Positions 14,819 to 23,801 of a stretch of DNA of 25,340 bases are shown piece by piece. The translations under genes and the position numbers were made by a program. Positions within the stretch are counted from its first letter, which is position 1; every line of letters begins with the position of its first letter. The stretch is from assembly GCA_913054425.1 (NCBI GenBank), contig CAJXJG010000006.1, positions 1-25,340 on the forward strand. The letters are read 5' to 3'. The notes under the pieces were generated by a model. The model was not told where the DNA came from. It was given only the letters and a program-made list of their open reading frames with translations, and ran no database searches. This DNA is from an uncultured Fidelibacterota bacterium. GTDB taxonomy: Bacteria > Fidelibacterota > Marinisomatia > Marinisomatales > UBA8229.

Positions 14819-17800
14819 AGACTTCGTACATCTACACAACCATTCCGATTACAGTCTGCTGGATGGTGCACAAAAAATAAATCAAATGGTTCAAAAAGCC
14901 AAGTTTCTTGGTATGAAATCAATTGCCTTGACAGACCATGGTAATTTATTCGGTGCCATGGAGTTTTATTCCTGCTGTAAAAAGGAAGGAATAAAGCCTA
15001 TAATTGGTATGGAAGCTTATATCATTGGGCAGGGAAGCCGCCTGAACAGGGAAAAGGTCATTGGAACTGTAAATAAAGTATATCACCTTGTCCTCCTTTC
15101 AAAAAATATCCAAGGGTATAAGAATCTTATGAAATTATCCACCATATCCTATCTGGAAGGCTTTTATTACCGTCCTCGGATGGATAAGGAAATCCTGAGA
15201 AAATATTCTGATGGGCTCATCGGTCTGTCTGCCTGCTTCGGAGGTGAAATCACAAACCTCCATCTACAAAGAATGGATGACGAAGCACAAAAGGCTGCTG
15301 AAGAATATGTTGATATTTTTGGAGAGAATAATTTCTTTTTTGAGATTCAGCGTCATGGTATGGAACAAGATTACGCCTATGAAAAGAATTTAACTCTCGC
15401 CAGGAAAATGAACATTCCCTACGTGGCAACAAACGATGTTCATTACACAGAAAAAGATCACTGGGAAGCGCATGATATTTTAATCTGTCTTAATGGTAAC
15501 AAAAATCGGAATGATCCCAAACGAATGCGGTATAAACCAAAAGAATTTTATCTTAGGTCTCCCGAAGAAATGAGATCTCTATTTAAGGATGTACCTGAGG
15601 CCTGTGATGCAACTGTTGAGATTGCAGACATGTGTGACCTGGAACTTATCTTTGATAAATATCATCTTCCTGCTTTTACAATACCTGAAAAATATCCGGG
15701 AAAAAATCAAAATAATTACCTTCAACATCTTTGCGAAAAAGGTCTTATTAAACTCTATAATAAAATTACTCCTGAACTGAAGCAACGTTTAGACCATGAG
15801 TTAAAGATTATTGAACAAATGGGATTCGCCGGGTATTTCTTGATCACATCTGATTTTGTGAATTATGCTAAAAGTCAAAACATTCCTGTCGGCCCCGGAA
15901 GAGGTTCTGCCGCAGGCAGTTTAGTATCCTTTGCCCTTGGAATTACAACCATTGATCCTATAAAACATAACCTCCTTTTCGAACGCTTTCTAAATCCGGA
16001 ACGGATCAGTCTACCGGACATTGATATCGACTTCTGCATTGAACGACGCGGGGAAGTTATAGATTATATCAGGAAAAAATACGGGGAGAAATCCGTTACA
16101 CAGATCATTACCTTTGGAAAGATGAAAGCAAAGCAGGTTGTACGTGATGTTGGCAGAGTCATGGGATATTCATTTGGAGAAGTGGATAAAATCGCCAAAG
16201 CAATCCCAGATGAATTGAACATTACTCTTACTTCTGCACTTGGAAAAAGTCCGGATCTCAAAAAAATGGCAGATGGGCCTTATAAGGAATTAATGGAATT
16301 CTCATTGATACTGGAAGGATTAAACCGGCATGCGTCCACCCATGCTGCAGGAGTTGTGATCACCCCCAGTAAATTAACCAATTTTTCACCATTGTATAAA
16401 TCTTCACAAGGTGACGTGACCAGTCAATATGATATGAAGGGGTTGGAAGAACTGGGGCTATTAAAAATGGATTTTCTTGGATTGCGAAATCTCACTGTAA
16501 TTGATCGAACTATTAAACTTATTCAGGAACAGGGTATAAAAATTGACTTAGAGAACATACAACTCAACGATCCTAAAGTCTATAATATGTTTACAAAAGG
16601 GCTCACCGTAGGTATTTTTCAGTTTGAATCCTCCGGAATGCGGGAATTTCTAAAAAAGCTTAAGCCTACTTCAATCGAAGACCTAATCGCCATGAATGCG
16701 CTTTATCGGCCCGGTCCAATGAAAAATATCAACGAATTCATCAATCGAAAACATGGGAAAAAGAAAACAAGATATATCCACCCTGATCTGAAATCTATTC
16801 TTGAAGAAACTCACGGGATCATTGTTTACCAAGAACAGGTTATGGAGATTGCGAATAAAATCGCTGGCTTTAGTCTTGCTGAAGCGGACATCATGCGGCG
16901 TGCCATGGGGAAAAAGAATAAAAAACTCATGGATGATATTTCTGAAAAGTTTCTTGAGGGAGCCAATACCAATGGAATAAAAACCTTTGTAGCAAAAGAA
17001 ATATTTTCCCTAATTGAAAAATTTGCACAATATGGGTTTAACAAAAGTCATTCTACTGCTTATGCCTATCTAGCCTACAAAACCGGCTTACTGAAAACCA
17101 ATTATCCCGCTGAGTTTATGTCTGCTAATCTTACAAGTGAGATGTCCAATATCAATAGAATAGTGATTTTGATTAATGAATGTCGAAAGCTGGGAATCAC
17201 AGTTGAATCGCCTGACATCAATGTGTCTGCGGTCCACTTTCGCCCAGTTAATAAAAAAACTATTTCCTATGGATTAAACGCAATCAAAAATGTAGGAGCC
17301 AAGGCACTGGAAACAATAACGGATGAACGGAAAGAAAATGGTCCGTTTATAACTATTTTTGACCTTTGTTCAAGAGTAGATCAGCGTACAGTTAATAAAA
17401 AAGTATTGGAAAGTCTGGTTATGTCCGGAGCAATGGACTCCTTGGAGGGGACACGTGCTCAAATGTTTGAATCTGTAGATCTTGCAATCAATTATGGTCA
17501 GAAAATCCAGAATAACTATAATCAAAATCAAGTAGACATGTTTAGCGGTTTATCCTCAGAAAAAAAACTTTTTCAAGAACCACCCTTACTGGAAATCTCT
17601 GGGTGGACTGAAAAAAAATCTCTTCAAAAAGAAAAGGAAGTTCTAGGACTATACCTTTCTGGCCATCCTTTATTTGAATTCGCAGATGATCTGGAGGAGT
17701 TTAGTACTTTTGATTTTTCCGAAGAATCAAAAAATACAGTTAAAACATCTTTTCGAGTCGGAGGGATCATCAATAATATCAAACACCACTTTGACCGAAA

Positions 17801-18242
17801 AAATAATCAAATGGCTTTCTTCGATTTGGAATGTTTAGGAGGAAAGGTAGAAATACTTGCTTTCAGTGATACTTTCACAAAATTCAATAAGCTCATTAAA
17901 GATGGTGAGGTAGTATTTGTTGTTGGGAAACCTACCGACAGCGAAGACTTTAGCGATCTTAAACTCATTGCAGAGGAAATTGTTAAGCTGGAAGACGCAA
18001 GGGAATATTTTTCAAAACATATAAATATAAAACTTGACCAGACTTCGGTGACCTCTGAAGATATTAACAAACTCTATGAAATCGCTCAGCAACATCAGGG
18101 AAACTGCAGCCTAGTGTTTCATTACCCGATGAATGGAAAAACAAAGAGAATCCTTGCTCACAATATTAAGGTGGCCTCAAATAAAAAGTTTTGTGACACC
18201 CTCCGAAAGCTGTATGGGAAACAAAACGTATGGATTGAATGA
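14811..18242 (+). CDS. dnaE: DNA polymerase III alpha subunit
   Basis: The replicative polymerase catalytic subunit, 1143 residues from the ATG at 14811. That start gives the standard MPKDFVHLHNHSDYSLLDGA; an in-frame ATG nine codons upstream lies inside the UbiA gene and adds an atypical extension. Domains: PHP (about 1-270) with its metal-binding HLHNH intact; palm with GPGRGSAAGS near 360-370 and PDIDIDF (402-408), giving catalytic D403 and D405; fingers and helix-hairpin-helix region; an internal clamp-binding motif QVDMF (907-911, compare E. coli QADMF); and an OB-fold (about 981-1055, FRVGGIINNIKHHFD). It is the DnaE1 type, not PolC, with no proofreading exonuclease domain. The start overlaps ubiA and the stop overlaps dtd (ATGA at 18239). 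Confidence 0.97.
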   Translation: MPKDFVHLHNHSDYSLLDGAQKINQMVQKAKFLGMKSIALTDHGNLFGAMEFYSCCKKEGIKPIIGMEAYIIGQGSRLNREKVIGTVNKVYHLVLLSKNIQGYKNLMKLSTISYLEGFYYRPRMDKEILRKYSDGLIGLSACFGGEITNLHLQRMDDEAQKAAEEYVDIFGENNFFFEIQRHGMEQDYAYEKNLTLARKMNIPYVATNDVHYTEKDHWEAHDILICLNGNKNRNDPKRMRYKPKEFYLRSPEEMRSLFKDVPEACDATVEIADMCDLELIFDKYHLPAFTIPEKYPGKNQNNYLQHLCEKGLIKLYNKITPELKQRLDHELKIIEQMGFAGYFLITSDFVNYAKSQNIPVGPGRGSAAGSLVSFALGITTIDPIKHNLLFERFLNPERISLPDIDIDFCIERRGEVIDYIRKKYGEKSVTQIITFGKMKAKQVVRDVGRVMGYSFGEVDKIAKAIPDELNITLTSALGKSPDLKKMADGPYKELMEFSLILEGLNRHASTHAAGVVITPSKLTNFSPLYKSSQGDVTSQYDMKGLEELGLLKMDFLGLRNLTVIDRTIKLIQEQGIKIDLENIQLNDPKVYNMFTKGLTVGIFQFESSGMREFLKKLKPTSIEDLIAMNALYRPGPMKNINEFINRKHGKKKTRYIHPDLKSILEETHGIIVYQEQVMEIANKIAGFSLAEADIMRRAMGKKNKKLMDDISEKFLEGANTNGIKTFVAKEIFSLIEKFAQYGFNKSHSTAYAYLAYKTGLLKTNYPAEFMSANLTSEMSNINRIVILINECRKLGITVESPDINVSAVHFRPVNKKTISYGLNAIKNVGAKALETITDERKENGPFITIFDLCSRVDQRTVNKKVLESLVMSGAMDSLEGTRAQMFESVDLAINYGQKIQNNYNQNQVDMFSGLSSEKKLFQEPPLLEISGWTEKKSLQKEKEVLGLYLSGHPLFEFADDLEEFSTFDFSEESKNTVKTSFRVGGIINNIKHHFDRKNNQMAFFDLECLGGKVEILAFSDTFTKFNKLIKDGEVVFVVGKPTDSEDFSDLKLIAEEIVKLEDAREYFSKHINIKLDQTSVTSEDINKLYEIAQQHQGNCSLVFHYPMNGKTKRILAHNIKVASNKKFCDTLRKLYGKQNVWIE

Positions 18243-18685
18243 TTGCAGTTTTACAGCGGGTTTCTCAGGGAAGCGTCTCCATTGAAAATAAGATAATTGG
18301 ATCAATTAACCATGGATTGGTTATTTTTTTAGGTGTTATGAATACTGATGAAAAAAAAGATGGAGATTTTCTAGCAAAAAAAATTGCTGACTTTCGAATT
18401 TTCAACGATAAAGAACATAAAATGAATCGGTCAGTTAAAGATGTTGGCGGATCGATTCTGGTGATTAGTCAGTTTACTCTGTGCAGTAATTGGAGAAAAG
18501 GACTCCGCCCTAGTTTCATCAATGCCGCTTCCCCGAAAAAAGGAGAACATTTGTACCAGGATTTTTTGCAGAAGCTTACAGCTAGGGGAATATTAGTGCA
18601 GTCAGGAAAATTTGGCGCTATGATGAAAGTAAACCTTATAAATGACGGACCAGTAACATTTGTACTGGATAGCAAGAAGATGTAA
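18239..18685 (+). CDS. dtd: D-aminoacyl-tRNA deacylase
   Basis: A 148-residue dimeric proofreading enzyme that hydrolyses D-aminoacyl-tRNA (and Gly-tRNAAla), keeping D-amino acids and glycine errors out of proteins. It begins MIAVLQRVSQGSVSI as the family does. The two active-site motifs are SQFTL (77-81) in VISQFTLCSNWRKGLRPSF, and NDGPVTF (135-141), whose cross-subunit Gly-Pro (137-138) supplies chiral selectivity. The ATG overlaps the dnaE stop by four bases, so the genes are translationally coupled. With murI in the same region producing D-Glu, a D-amino-acid safeguard is a natural neighbour, though the linkage is probably just operon history. Confidence 0.96.
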   Translation: MIAVLQRVSQGSVSIENKIIGSINHGLVIFLGVMNTDEKKDGDFLAKKIADFRIFNDKEHKMNRSVKDVGGSILVISQFTLCSNWRKGLRPSFINAASPKKGEHLYQDFLQKLTARGILVQSGKFGAMMKVNLINDGPVTFVLDSKKM

Positions 18686-18737
18686 CCCTATTTATTTCTT
18701 ATGTGTAACTTCCTTTGGTAAAACCTATTAGAAAACA

Positions 18738-19139
18738 ATGCGCAAAATCAGAATTGTTATGGCAAAACCAGGATTGGATGGGCATGACCGGGGAATTAAA
18801 ATTCTTGCCGTCGCTTACCGTGATGCGGGAATGGAAGTAATTTATCTGGGACTCCGGCAATCCCCGGAAATGATTGTCTCCGCAGCACTTCAGGAAGATG
18901 CAGATGTAATCGCTTTGTCCAGTCTTAATAATGCCCACATGACAATTTTCCCCAAAGTACTGGAATTAATGAAGAAAAATAGAATAGATGATGTTCTTCT
19001 TACCGGAGGAGGAATCATTCCAGAGAAAGATATGGATGCTCTTCGGGCTTTGGGGTCAGGAAAACTATTCGGGCCAGGCACGCCGGTCCAACACACAGTT
19101 GATTACATAGAAAATTGGGTAAGAGAAAACCGCAGATGA
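18738..19139 (+). CDS. Cobalamin (B12)-binding protein, methylmalonyl-CoA mutase C-domain type
   Basis: A 133-residue single-domain cobalamin-binding protein. RIVMAKPGLDGHDRGIKILA (5-24) contains the base-off B12 motif D-x-H-x2-G (D14, H16, G19), where His16 ligates cobalt; later ALSSLNNAH and VLLTGGGIIP supply the S-x-L and GG elements contacting the nucleotide tail. This is the size of the separate small/C-terminal subunit of split methylmalonyl-CoA mutases or related acyl-CoA mutases, which pair with a catalytic TIM-barrel subunit encoded elsewhere (no large subunit is in the window). Its TGA overlaps the ATG of the TPR gene. Confidence 0.9.
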   Translation: MRKIRIVMAKPGLDGHDRGIKILAVAYRDAGMEVIYLGLRQSPEMIVSAALQEDADVIALSSLNNAHMTIFPKVLELMKKNRIDDVLLTGGGIIPEKDMDALRALGSGKLFGPGTPVQHTVDYIENWVRENRR

Positions 19140-19801
19140 TTGATTTAAAAAACAAGACAGCTCTTGAGATCTATTTTGCTGATCATTTTGACACAGTTAT
19201 ATTTCCTATTCTTGCAGATATATACCTAAAGGAAAATGATATAATCCGGGCAAAAAAAGTATGTGAAATCGGATTAAGCTACAATCCCAACCATGCAGAT
19301 GGTCTCTATACCTTTGCCAGAGCATATCTGGCAGGAGGGGACCTTAAGGGAGCAGAAAAAGTGTTAATAACTCTCCTGAACTCAGGATCAACCCACCTCC
19401 AGGGAAACGTTATGCTCGTTGGTATTCAAGAAGAGTTGAACCGGGGGATAAACACTGTAATATCCGGATGGAAAAAAGTCCTGGAAATTGACCCTCATCA
19501 TTCAGCAGGACTTGAATCACTCCGAAAGCTGGAAAAAAAGTATAAAAGTAAAGCCAAGAAAAAGAATACCCGAAAAAAATCATTAGGTACCTCCAAGCCC
19601 TTGAAAGCAGAAGACCTGCAATCCTTGTCAATCAGCTCTAAACTTGCAACCTTTACTTTGGTTAAAGTCCTAGAAGACCAGGGGCTCTTTTATCAAGCTT
19701 TAGACGTTCTGGATATTCTTGAAAAAAAAGGGGGAAATACCAAACGAATTCCACTGGAAAGAACCAGAATTCAAAAGCGTCTTCAACTTCACAAAAATTG
19801 A
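19136..19801 (+). CDS. Tetratricopeptide-repeat protein
   Basis: A 221-residue protein of unknown specific role. The ATG at 19136 overlaps the preceding stop (ATGA); an in-frame ATG at 19115 lies inside the B12-protein gene and is less likely. Residues about 18-85 hold two TPR-like units (PILADIYLKENDIIRAKKVC..., then GLYTFARAYLAGGDLKGAEK...), and a third around 105-130 ends WKKVLEIDPHHSAGLESL. A lysine-rich linker (KKYKSKAKKKNTRKK, about 140-155) separates a C-terminal region with a last TPR-like helix pair (LVKVLEDQGLFYQALDVLDILEKK). There is no signal peptide, so it is probably cytoplasmic and mediates protein contacts. Confidence 0.8.
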   Translation: MIDLKNKTALEIYFADHFDTVIFPILADIYLKENDIIRAKKVCEIGLSYNPNHADGLYTFARAYLAGGDLKGAEKVLITLLNSGSTHLQGNVMLVGIQEELNRGINTVISGWKKVLEIDPHHSAGLESLRKLEKKYKSKAKKKNTRKKSLGTSKPLKAEDLQSLSISSKLATFTLVKVLEDQGLFYQALDVLDILEKKGGNTKRIPLERTRIQKRLQLHKN

Positions 19802-19834
19802 TTTAGTCAAATATAATAATCAATAATAAAAATA

Positions 19835-20914
19835 ATGAGTGAACACGTTTTCCTTCGCAGACAGGACTCACTAAAACGAAAACTTAGTGAACAAAATCTG
19901 GATGGCATGCTTATTTCCAACCTGACCAATATACGCTATCTCTGTGGATTTACAGGTTCAGCAGCATCCTGTTTAATTATGTCTGATGAAGTTTATTTTA
20001 TTTCTGATGGCCGCTATGAAATTCAATCTAAAAATCAAGTAAAAGGTGTAAAACGATTTATTGATTTTGGCTCTCATTTAAAAATTATTAAAGACAAAAA
20101 CCTTATTCCCAGCGGATCAAAAGTAGCCTTTGAGGGGGATCATATATCTGTTAACACTTATAAGGAGTTTTCTGATCGTCTCCCATATGTCCATTGGGAT
20201 TCCACATCCATGATCCTGGAGCAAATGCAGGCCATTAAAGATAATACTGAATTAGACGCTATCCGTACAGCAGTTGAAATAACTGATACAATTTACAGTG
20301 AAACCCTACCCATGCTTCAAGTTGGGACTACAGAAAAAGAAATCGCCAACCATTTAGTACTTCGATATAGAGAGGAAAGCGACGGCGAAGCATATCCGCC
20401 AATTGTTGCTGGGGGACCTAATAGCGCTCTGCCCCATGCAATACCATCAAACAGGCCATTTCAAAAAGGTGACTTCATCCTCATTGATGCGGCAGCCAAG
20501 TATGCAGGTTATCACGCTGACATGACCCGTACAGCCGTAATGGGTTCAGCCGATGAAAAACATCGTGATATTTATGATATTGTCAAAGAATCACAACAGG
20601 CCGGTTGTGAGGCAGCAAAAGCAGGCGTACCTTGTATCCAAATAGATAGAATTACCCGTGATTATATCACAAAAAGAGGCTATGGAAAATATTATAATCA
20701 TGGTACTGGACATGGTTTGGGGTTAGAAATACATACTGAACCACGGCTAAGCCATCTTAGCGACCAAATCTTACAAACTAATAATGTGGTAACGATCGAA
20801 CCTGGAATCTATCTTCCGGAATGGGGTGGAGTACGAATAGAAGATGATCTTATTATTGGGGAAGAGAACAGCGAAATATTGAATAAGACAACGAAAGAAT
20901 TAGTAATTCTCTAA
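19835..20914 (+). CDS. M24 metallopeptidase (Xaa-Pro aminopeptidase/dipeptidase)
   Basis: A 359-residue cytoplasmic 'pita-bread' peptidase that releases residues next to proline. The N-terminal creatinase-like domain (1-~130) includes LTNIRYLCGFTGSAASCLIM. The catalytic domain shows the five metal ligands: D218 (LIDAAA), D229 (HADMTRT), H293 (NHGTGHGLGLEIH), E322 (TIEPGIY) and E336 (VRIEDDL), plus H201 in LPHAIPS. Length and motifs fit the PepQ/PepP-like bacterial proteins. It ends 50 bases from the convergent dnaG stop. Whether it is an aminopeptidase or a dipeptidase cannot be told from sequence. Confidence 0.93.
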   Translation: MSEHVFLRRQDSLKRKLSEQNLDGMLISNLTNIRYLCGFTGSAASCLIMSDEVYFISDGRYEIQSKNQVKGVKRFIDFGSHLKIIKDKNLIPSGSKVAFEGDHISVNTYKEFSDRLPYVHWDSTSMILEQMQAIKDNTELDAIRTAVEITDTIYSETLPMLQVGTTEKEIANHLVLRYREESDGEAYPPIVAGGPNSALPHAIPSNRPFQKGDFILIDAAAKYAGYHADMTRTAVMGSADEKHRDIYDIVKESQQAGCEAAKAGVPCIQIDRITRDYITKRGYGKYYNHGTGHGLGLEIHTEPRLSHLSDQILQTNNVVTIEPGIYLPEWGGVRIEDDLIIGEENSEILNKTTKELVIL

Positions 20915-20963
20915 TTCTCTGCTTAAATCATAAAATTCATATTTAGCTTCGATTAATCTGTAA

Positions 20964-22721
20964 TTATATAGAAATTGATTTCAATTCTTCCTGAAGTTTA
21001 GCCACTTCAATGATAGCTTCAGTAGGGTCTTTGTCTGCCGTCTCTAATTCACGAATTTGAATCCGCATTTCTTTAATATTTTCTTTTATTGGATGTGCCT
21101 TAAGAGTAAGTATGCAGTCTTCAACAAGTGAAGTCAAATTGGATACATCTATTTCAGCCATGAGAATGTTTGTTATCAACTTTCGTTCAGCGTTTAAGTC
21201 AAATTGATCTATGATAGCAGGATAATCAATTTCATCATAAATAGGCATTACCAGCTTTGCGAGTTTTTTCAATACCGGTTCTAAAAACAATTCTAGGTGA
21301 ACCTTTTTTCTGACAATCTGACGGGCGTCAATATCTTGTCCTGCGAGTATTCTTACCAATTCTATCTGGGCTTTTTGAACTTTTGATGTCAGCTTAATTT
21401 CATCAGACTTCTCTTGAGATTCCAGGAATGGTTCCTTTGGACTCCTTTGTTTTTGTCGGCTCATCTTTTTCAATAATTCACCCTCTTCCACCCGCATTTC
21501 CTGAGCAAGAGATTTCAACAGATCATCCCTGATAATACCGTCATTTACTCCTGCAATTTGGAATACGACATCCCTGATAAATTCTGATCGCTGCACTGGC
21601 GGTAAAGAAGTAGCATCCTTCGTTTGGATGTGAAACGCAAGCACAGGAACTGCCCTGTCTACTGCTTTCCTAAATTCATTCACTCCTGATTTTCTTACCC
21701 AGTCATCAGGATCCATTTTATCCGGAATTCTAACAATCTGCGGTTCTATTCCAACTCTCAAAAGCAAATACCCAGCTCGAATGGAAGCATCGATTCCGGC
21801 ATCATCGCCATCATAAGCAAGAACAGCACGATTAGTAAATTTCCTTATTTGTAAACCATGATGTTCCGTCAATGCAGTTCCTGACAAAGCGGTAACATTT
21901 TGAATCCCGGCCTGAAATAACTGAAGAAAGTCCATATATCCTTCCACAAAAATAGCATAACCATGTTCCCGGATTGGTTGACGTGCAGACTGCAGACCAT
22001 AGAACAAATCTCTCTTCTTATAGAGTGGTGTCTCTGGTGAGTTCAAGTATTTCGCAGGATCTTTTGGGTCCAATGATCTTCCTCCAAAGGCAACAACTCT
22101 TCCGGATGTATTAAAAATTGGAAACATTATTCTATTTCGGAAACGGTCAAAAGTACCCTTCTCTGTTTTGAGGAATAATCCTGTTTTTTCAAGAACCTCG
22201 TTTGACATTTTCTTCTTTTTCGCAAGGGTTAATAAATCATCCCAAGTATCATATGCCAATCCAATTTTGAACTGTTCTAATATTTCTTTCTCCAGTCCAC
22301 GATCAGACAAATAGGAAAGAACTGGCTTCCCCTTTTCAGAAAATAGATTTTTATGATAAAAAGTTGTCGCCATTTCGTGGAGCTCATATAAATTGGAAAA
22401 CAACTCTCTTCCCCCTTTTTCCGGGGCAAACTGAACCTCAATCCCGTACTGTTCCCCTAACCGCTGAATAGCTTCTACAAACCCTATTTTTTCATATTCC
22501 ATGATAAAATTGATTGCACTTCCTCCAATACCACAACCAAAACAATGGAATATTTCCTTCACAGGAGCTACACTAAAAGATGGTGTTTTTTCGTTGTGAA
22601 AAGGACAGAGCCCAAAATAATTCTGCCCGCGTTTCTTTAAATCCACATATCGTGAAACAACATCCAAGATATCAGATGCCTCCCTGACCCGTTCTACTAT
22701 CTCCTGTGCAATCCTTGGCAT
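20964..22721 (-). CDS. dnaG: DNA primase
   Basis: A 585-residue RNA-primer synthase for replication. The N-terminal zinc-binding domain has LCPFHNEKTPSFSV with C39 and H42, then CFGC (C60, C63), the complete CHC2-type set. The core includes the RNA-polymerase domain (about 110-250) and the TOPRIM fold with E260 in IFVEGYMDFL and the D-x-D in AYDGDDAGID (D304, D306). The C-terminal part (about 430-585) is the poorly conserved helical DnaB-interacting region. Its start overlaps the CvpA stop by one base (TGATG), so it belongs to the minus-strand run. Unlike the classic rpsU-dnaG-rpoD operon, no sigma factor follows. Confidence 0.97.
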   Translation of the reverse strand: MPRIAQEIVERVREASDILDVVSRYVDLKKRGQNYFGLCPFHNEKTPSFSVAPVKEIFHCFGCGIGGSAINFIMEYEKIGFVEAIQRLGEQYGIEVQFAPEKGGRELFSNLYELHEMATTFYHKNLFSEKGKPVLSYLSDRGLEKEILEQFKIGLAYDTWDDLLTLAKKKKMSNEVLEKTGLFLKTEKGTFDRFRNRIMFPIFNTSGRVVAFGGRSLDPKDPAKYLNSPETPLYKKRDLFYGLQSARQPIREHGYAIFVEGYMDFLQLFQAGIQNVTALSGTALTEHHGLQIRKFTNRAVLAYDGDDAGIDASIRAGYLLLRVGIEPQIVRIPDKMDPDDWVRKSGVNEFRKAVDRAVPVLAFHIQTKDATSLPPVQRSEFIRDVVFQIAGVNDGIIRDDLLKSLAQEMRVEEGELLKKMSRQKQRSPKEPFLESQEKSDEIKLTSKVQKAQIELVRILAGQDIDARQIVRKKVHLELFLEPVLKKLAKLVMPIYDEIDYPAIIDQFDLNAERKLITNILMAEIDVSNLTSLVEDCILTLKAHPIKENIKEMRIQIRELETADKDPTEAIIEVAKLQEELKSISI

Positions 22722-23266
22722 CAGCGGTTTCTTTTTTTGTTTGTTTCCATCATAGTCTTGATAAAATACTCACCTCTTTCAAAGGGATCTTCCCAGCGAA
22801 ATATTTTTATAATATTAATTCTTCCATGCGTCAGAGTTCTGGCCAGAACGGATTCTTTATATACAATTTTTGACCACCCGTCCTTTGGCGAAATATCCAA
22901 AAACAAGACAAAGAGACTTACAATAATTGATCCTTTCAATAATCCAAACACAAACCCCATTAATCTGTTTATCCATCGTGTAACCTTTGATACAATAAGA
23001 AAATTAACCATTCTTGTCAAGACTCTCATAGTTAACAGGATAAACAAAAAAATAACCATAAAACTGGTTAAGAGCAAAACCCATGCATCAATGTTCAACC
23101 ATAAGGAAATATTTCCGGCTAAATCCACGTAATATCTCATGGCAGTCATTACTGAGATTATTAAACCAAGAAGTCGCCCTAATCCTTCTACCAACCCCTG
23201 CTTGAATCCAAAAATCCCCAACCACAAAATAAAAATACTGGAAAGACCGTCAAGAAATAAAATCAT
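22721..23266 (-). CDS. CvpA family membrane protein
   Basis: A 181-residue integral membrane protein with four hydrophobic segments, in the CvpA (colicin V production) family. It starts MILFLDGLSSIFILWLGIFG, and GFKQGLVEGLGRLLGLIISV (20-39) contains the family's 'kGf-x-eel' type first loop. WINRLMGFVFGLLKGSIIV (98-116) is the 'n-x-l-G-x-vfG-x-lkG' signature. Family members are needed for envelope stress tolerance or purine-linked colicin V production in E. coli; the molecular role is unsettled. It lies 67 bases after the YqeY-like gene and overlaps dnaG. Confidence 0.85.
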   Translation of the reverse strand: MILFLDGLSSIFILWLGIFGFKQGLVEGLGRLLGLIISVMTAMRYYVDLAGNISLWLNIDAWVLLLTSFMVIFLFILLTMRVLTRMVNFLIVSKVTRWINRLMGFVFGLLKGSIIVSLFVLFLDISPKDGWSKIVYKESVLARTLTHGRINIIKIFRWEDPFERGEYFIKTMMETNKKRNR

Positions 23267-23308
23267 TGGTTATGTAAAAATAATTCTCCATGAAAAATGA
23301 TCAACAAC

Positions 23309-23332
23309 AAAAATTGACAAAACCTTGTCAAT
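23309..23332 (-). terminator. Possible intrinsic terminator after the YqeY-like gene
   Basis: Read on the minus strand, ATTGACAA pairs with TTGTCAAT across a GGTT loop (8 bp, 23332 down to 23313) and is followed by more T residues (TTTTG). Low GC makes it weak; it could instead be an operator, since each arm contains TTGACA-like sequence. It sits in the 67-base gap before CvpA, so the minus-strand run may not be one transcript. Confidence 0.4.
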
Positions 23333-23333
23333 A

Positions 23334-23777
23334 TCAAGACAATAATTCTTTCACTACTTCCTGAGCTAATTTCCCGTCAACTCTTCCCCTACCTTTTTTC
23401 ATGATCGGGGGCATAACCTTACCAAGATCAGACATTGATTCCGCCCCCGTTTCTTCTATTATTTCCCGTACCAACTGGCGCACTTCTTTCTCATTCATCG
23501 CTTGGGGAAAGTACTCCTCTATAATCGACAATTCCTTTGTTTCGGTTTCAACAAGATCACTCCGACCGGCCGCCTTATATATTTCAATCGATTCACGGCG
23601 CTGTTTTGCTAGCGATTGAACAACTTTGATTTCTTCTTGTTCAGTCAGTTTAGCACCCTTGTCAATGTACCGGTATTTTATTGTTCCAATAATATTTCTT
23701 AAGGCATTGATTCTTTCCTTTTCTCGCTCCTTCATCGCTTTGTACAGGTCTTTCTGTATTTTATCAACTAAAGGCAT
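23334..23777 (-). CDS. GatB/YqeY domain protein
   Basis: A 147-residue, mostly helical protein of the YqeY family, whose fold is shared with the tail of the GatB amidotransferase subunit and is thought to bind tRNA. It begins MPLVDKIQKDLYKAMKERE (the usual YqeY opening), has RINALRNIIGTIKYRYIDKG and EEYFPQAMNEKEVRQLV, and ends with GRGRVDGKLAQEVVKELL, all typical. I prefer the ATG at 23777 to one nine bases upstream because GGAA at 23790-23787 is well spaced only for the former. Association with dnaG is common in bacteria. The physiological role is not known. Confidence 0.92.
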   Translation of the reverse strand: MPLVDKIQKDLYKAMKEREKERINALRNIIGTIKYRYIDKGAKLTEQEEIKVVQSLAKQRRESIEIYKAAGRSDLVETETKELSIIEEYFPQAMNEKEVRQLVREIIEETGAESMSDLGKVMPPIMKKGRGRVDGKLAQEVVKELLS

Positions 23778-23801
23778 AATAACCATTTCCTTTTTTTTAG
23801 A

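Noticed and set aside
19812..19817. TATAAT before the M24 peptidase gene as a promoter
   Set aside because: No -35 match at 16-19 bases and no TGn extension; in AT-rich sequence this hexamer alone is not evidence.
20915..20963. Bidirectional terminator between the convergent M24 peptidase and dnaG genes
   Set aside because: Only an imperfect AT-rich pairing (GCTTAAAT with ATTTAGC, one bulge) is present, too weak to call even though a terminator is expected here.
22737..23132. A 131-codon plus-strand frame opposite CvpA
   Set aside because: CvpA on the minus strand has family motifs and operon overlap; the antisense frame has none.
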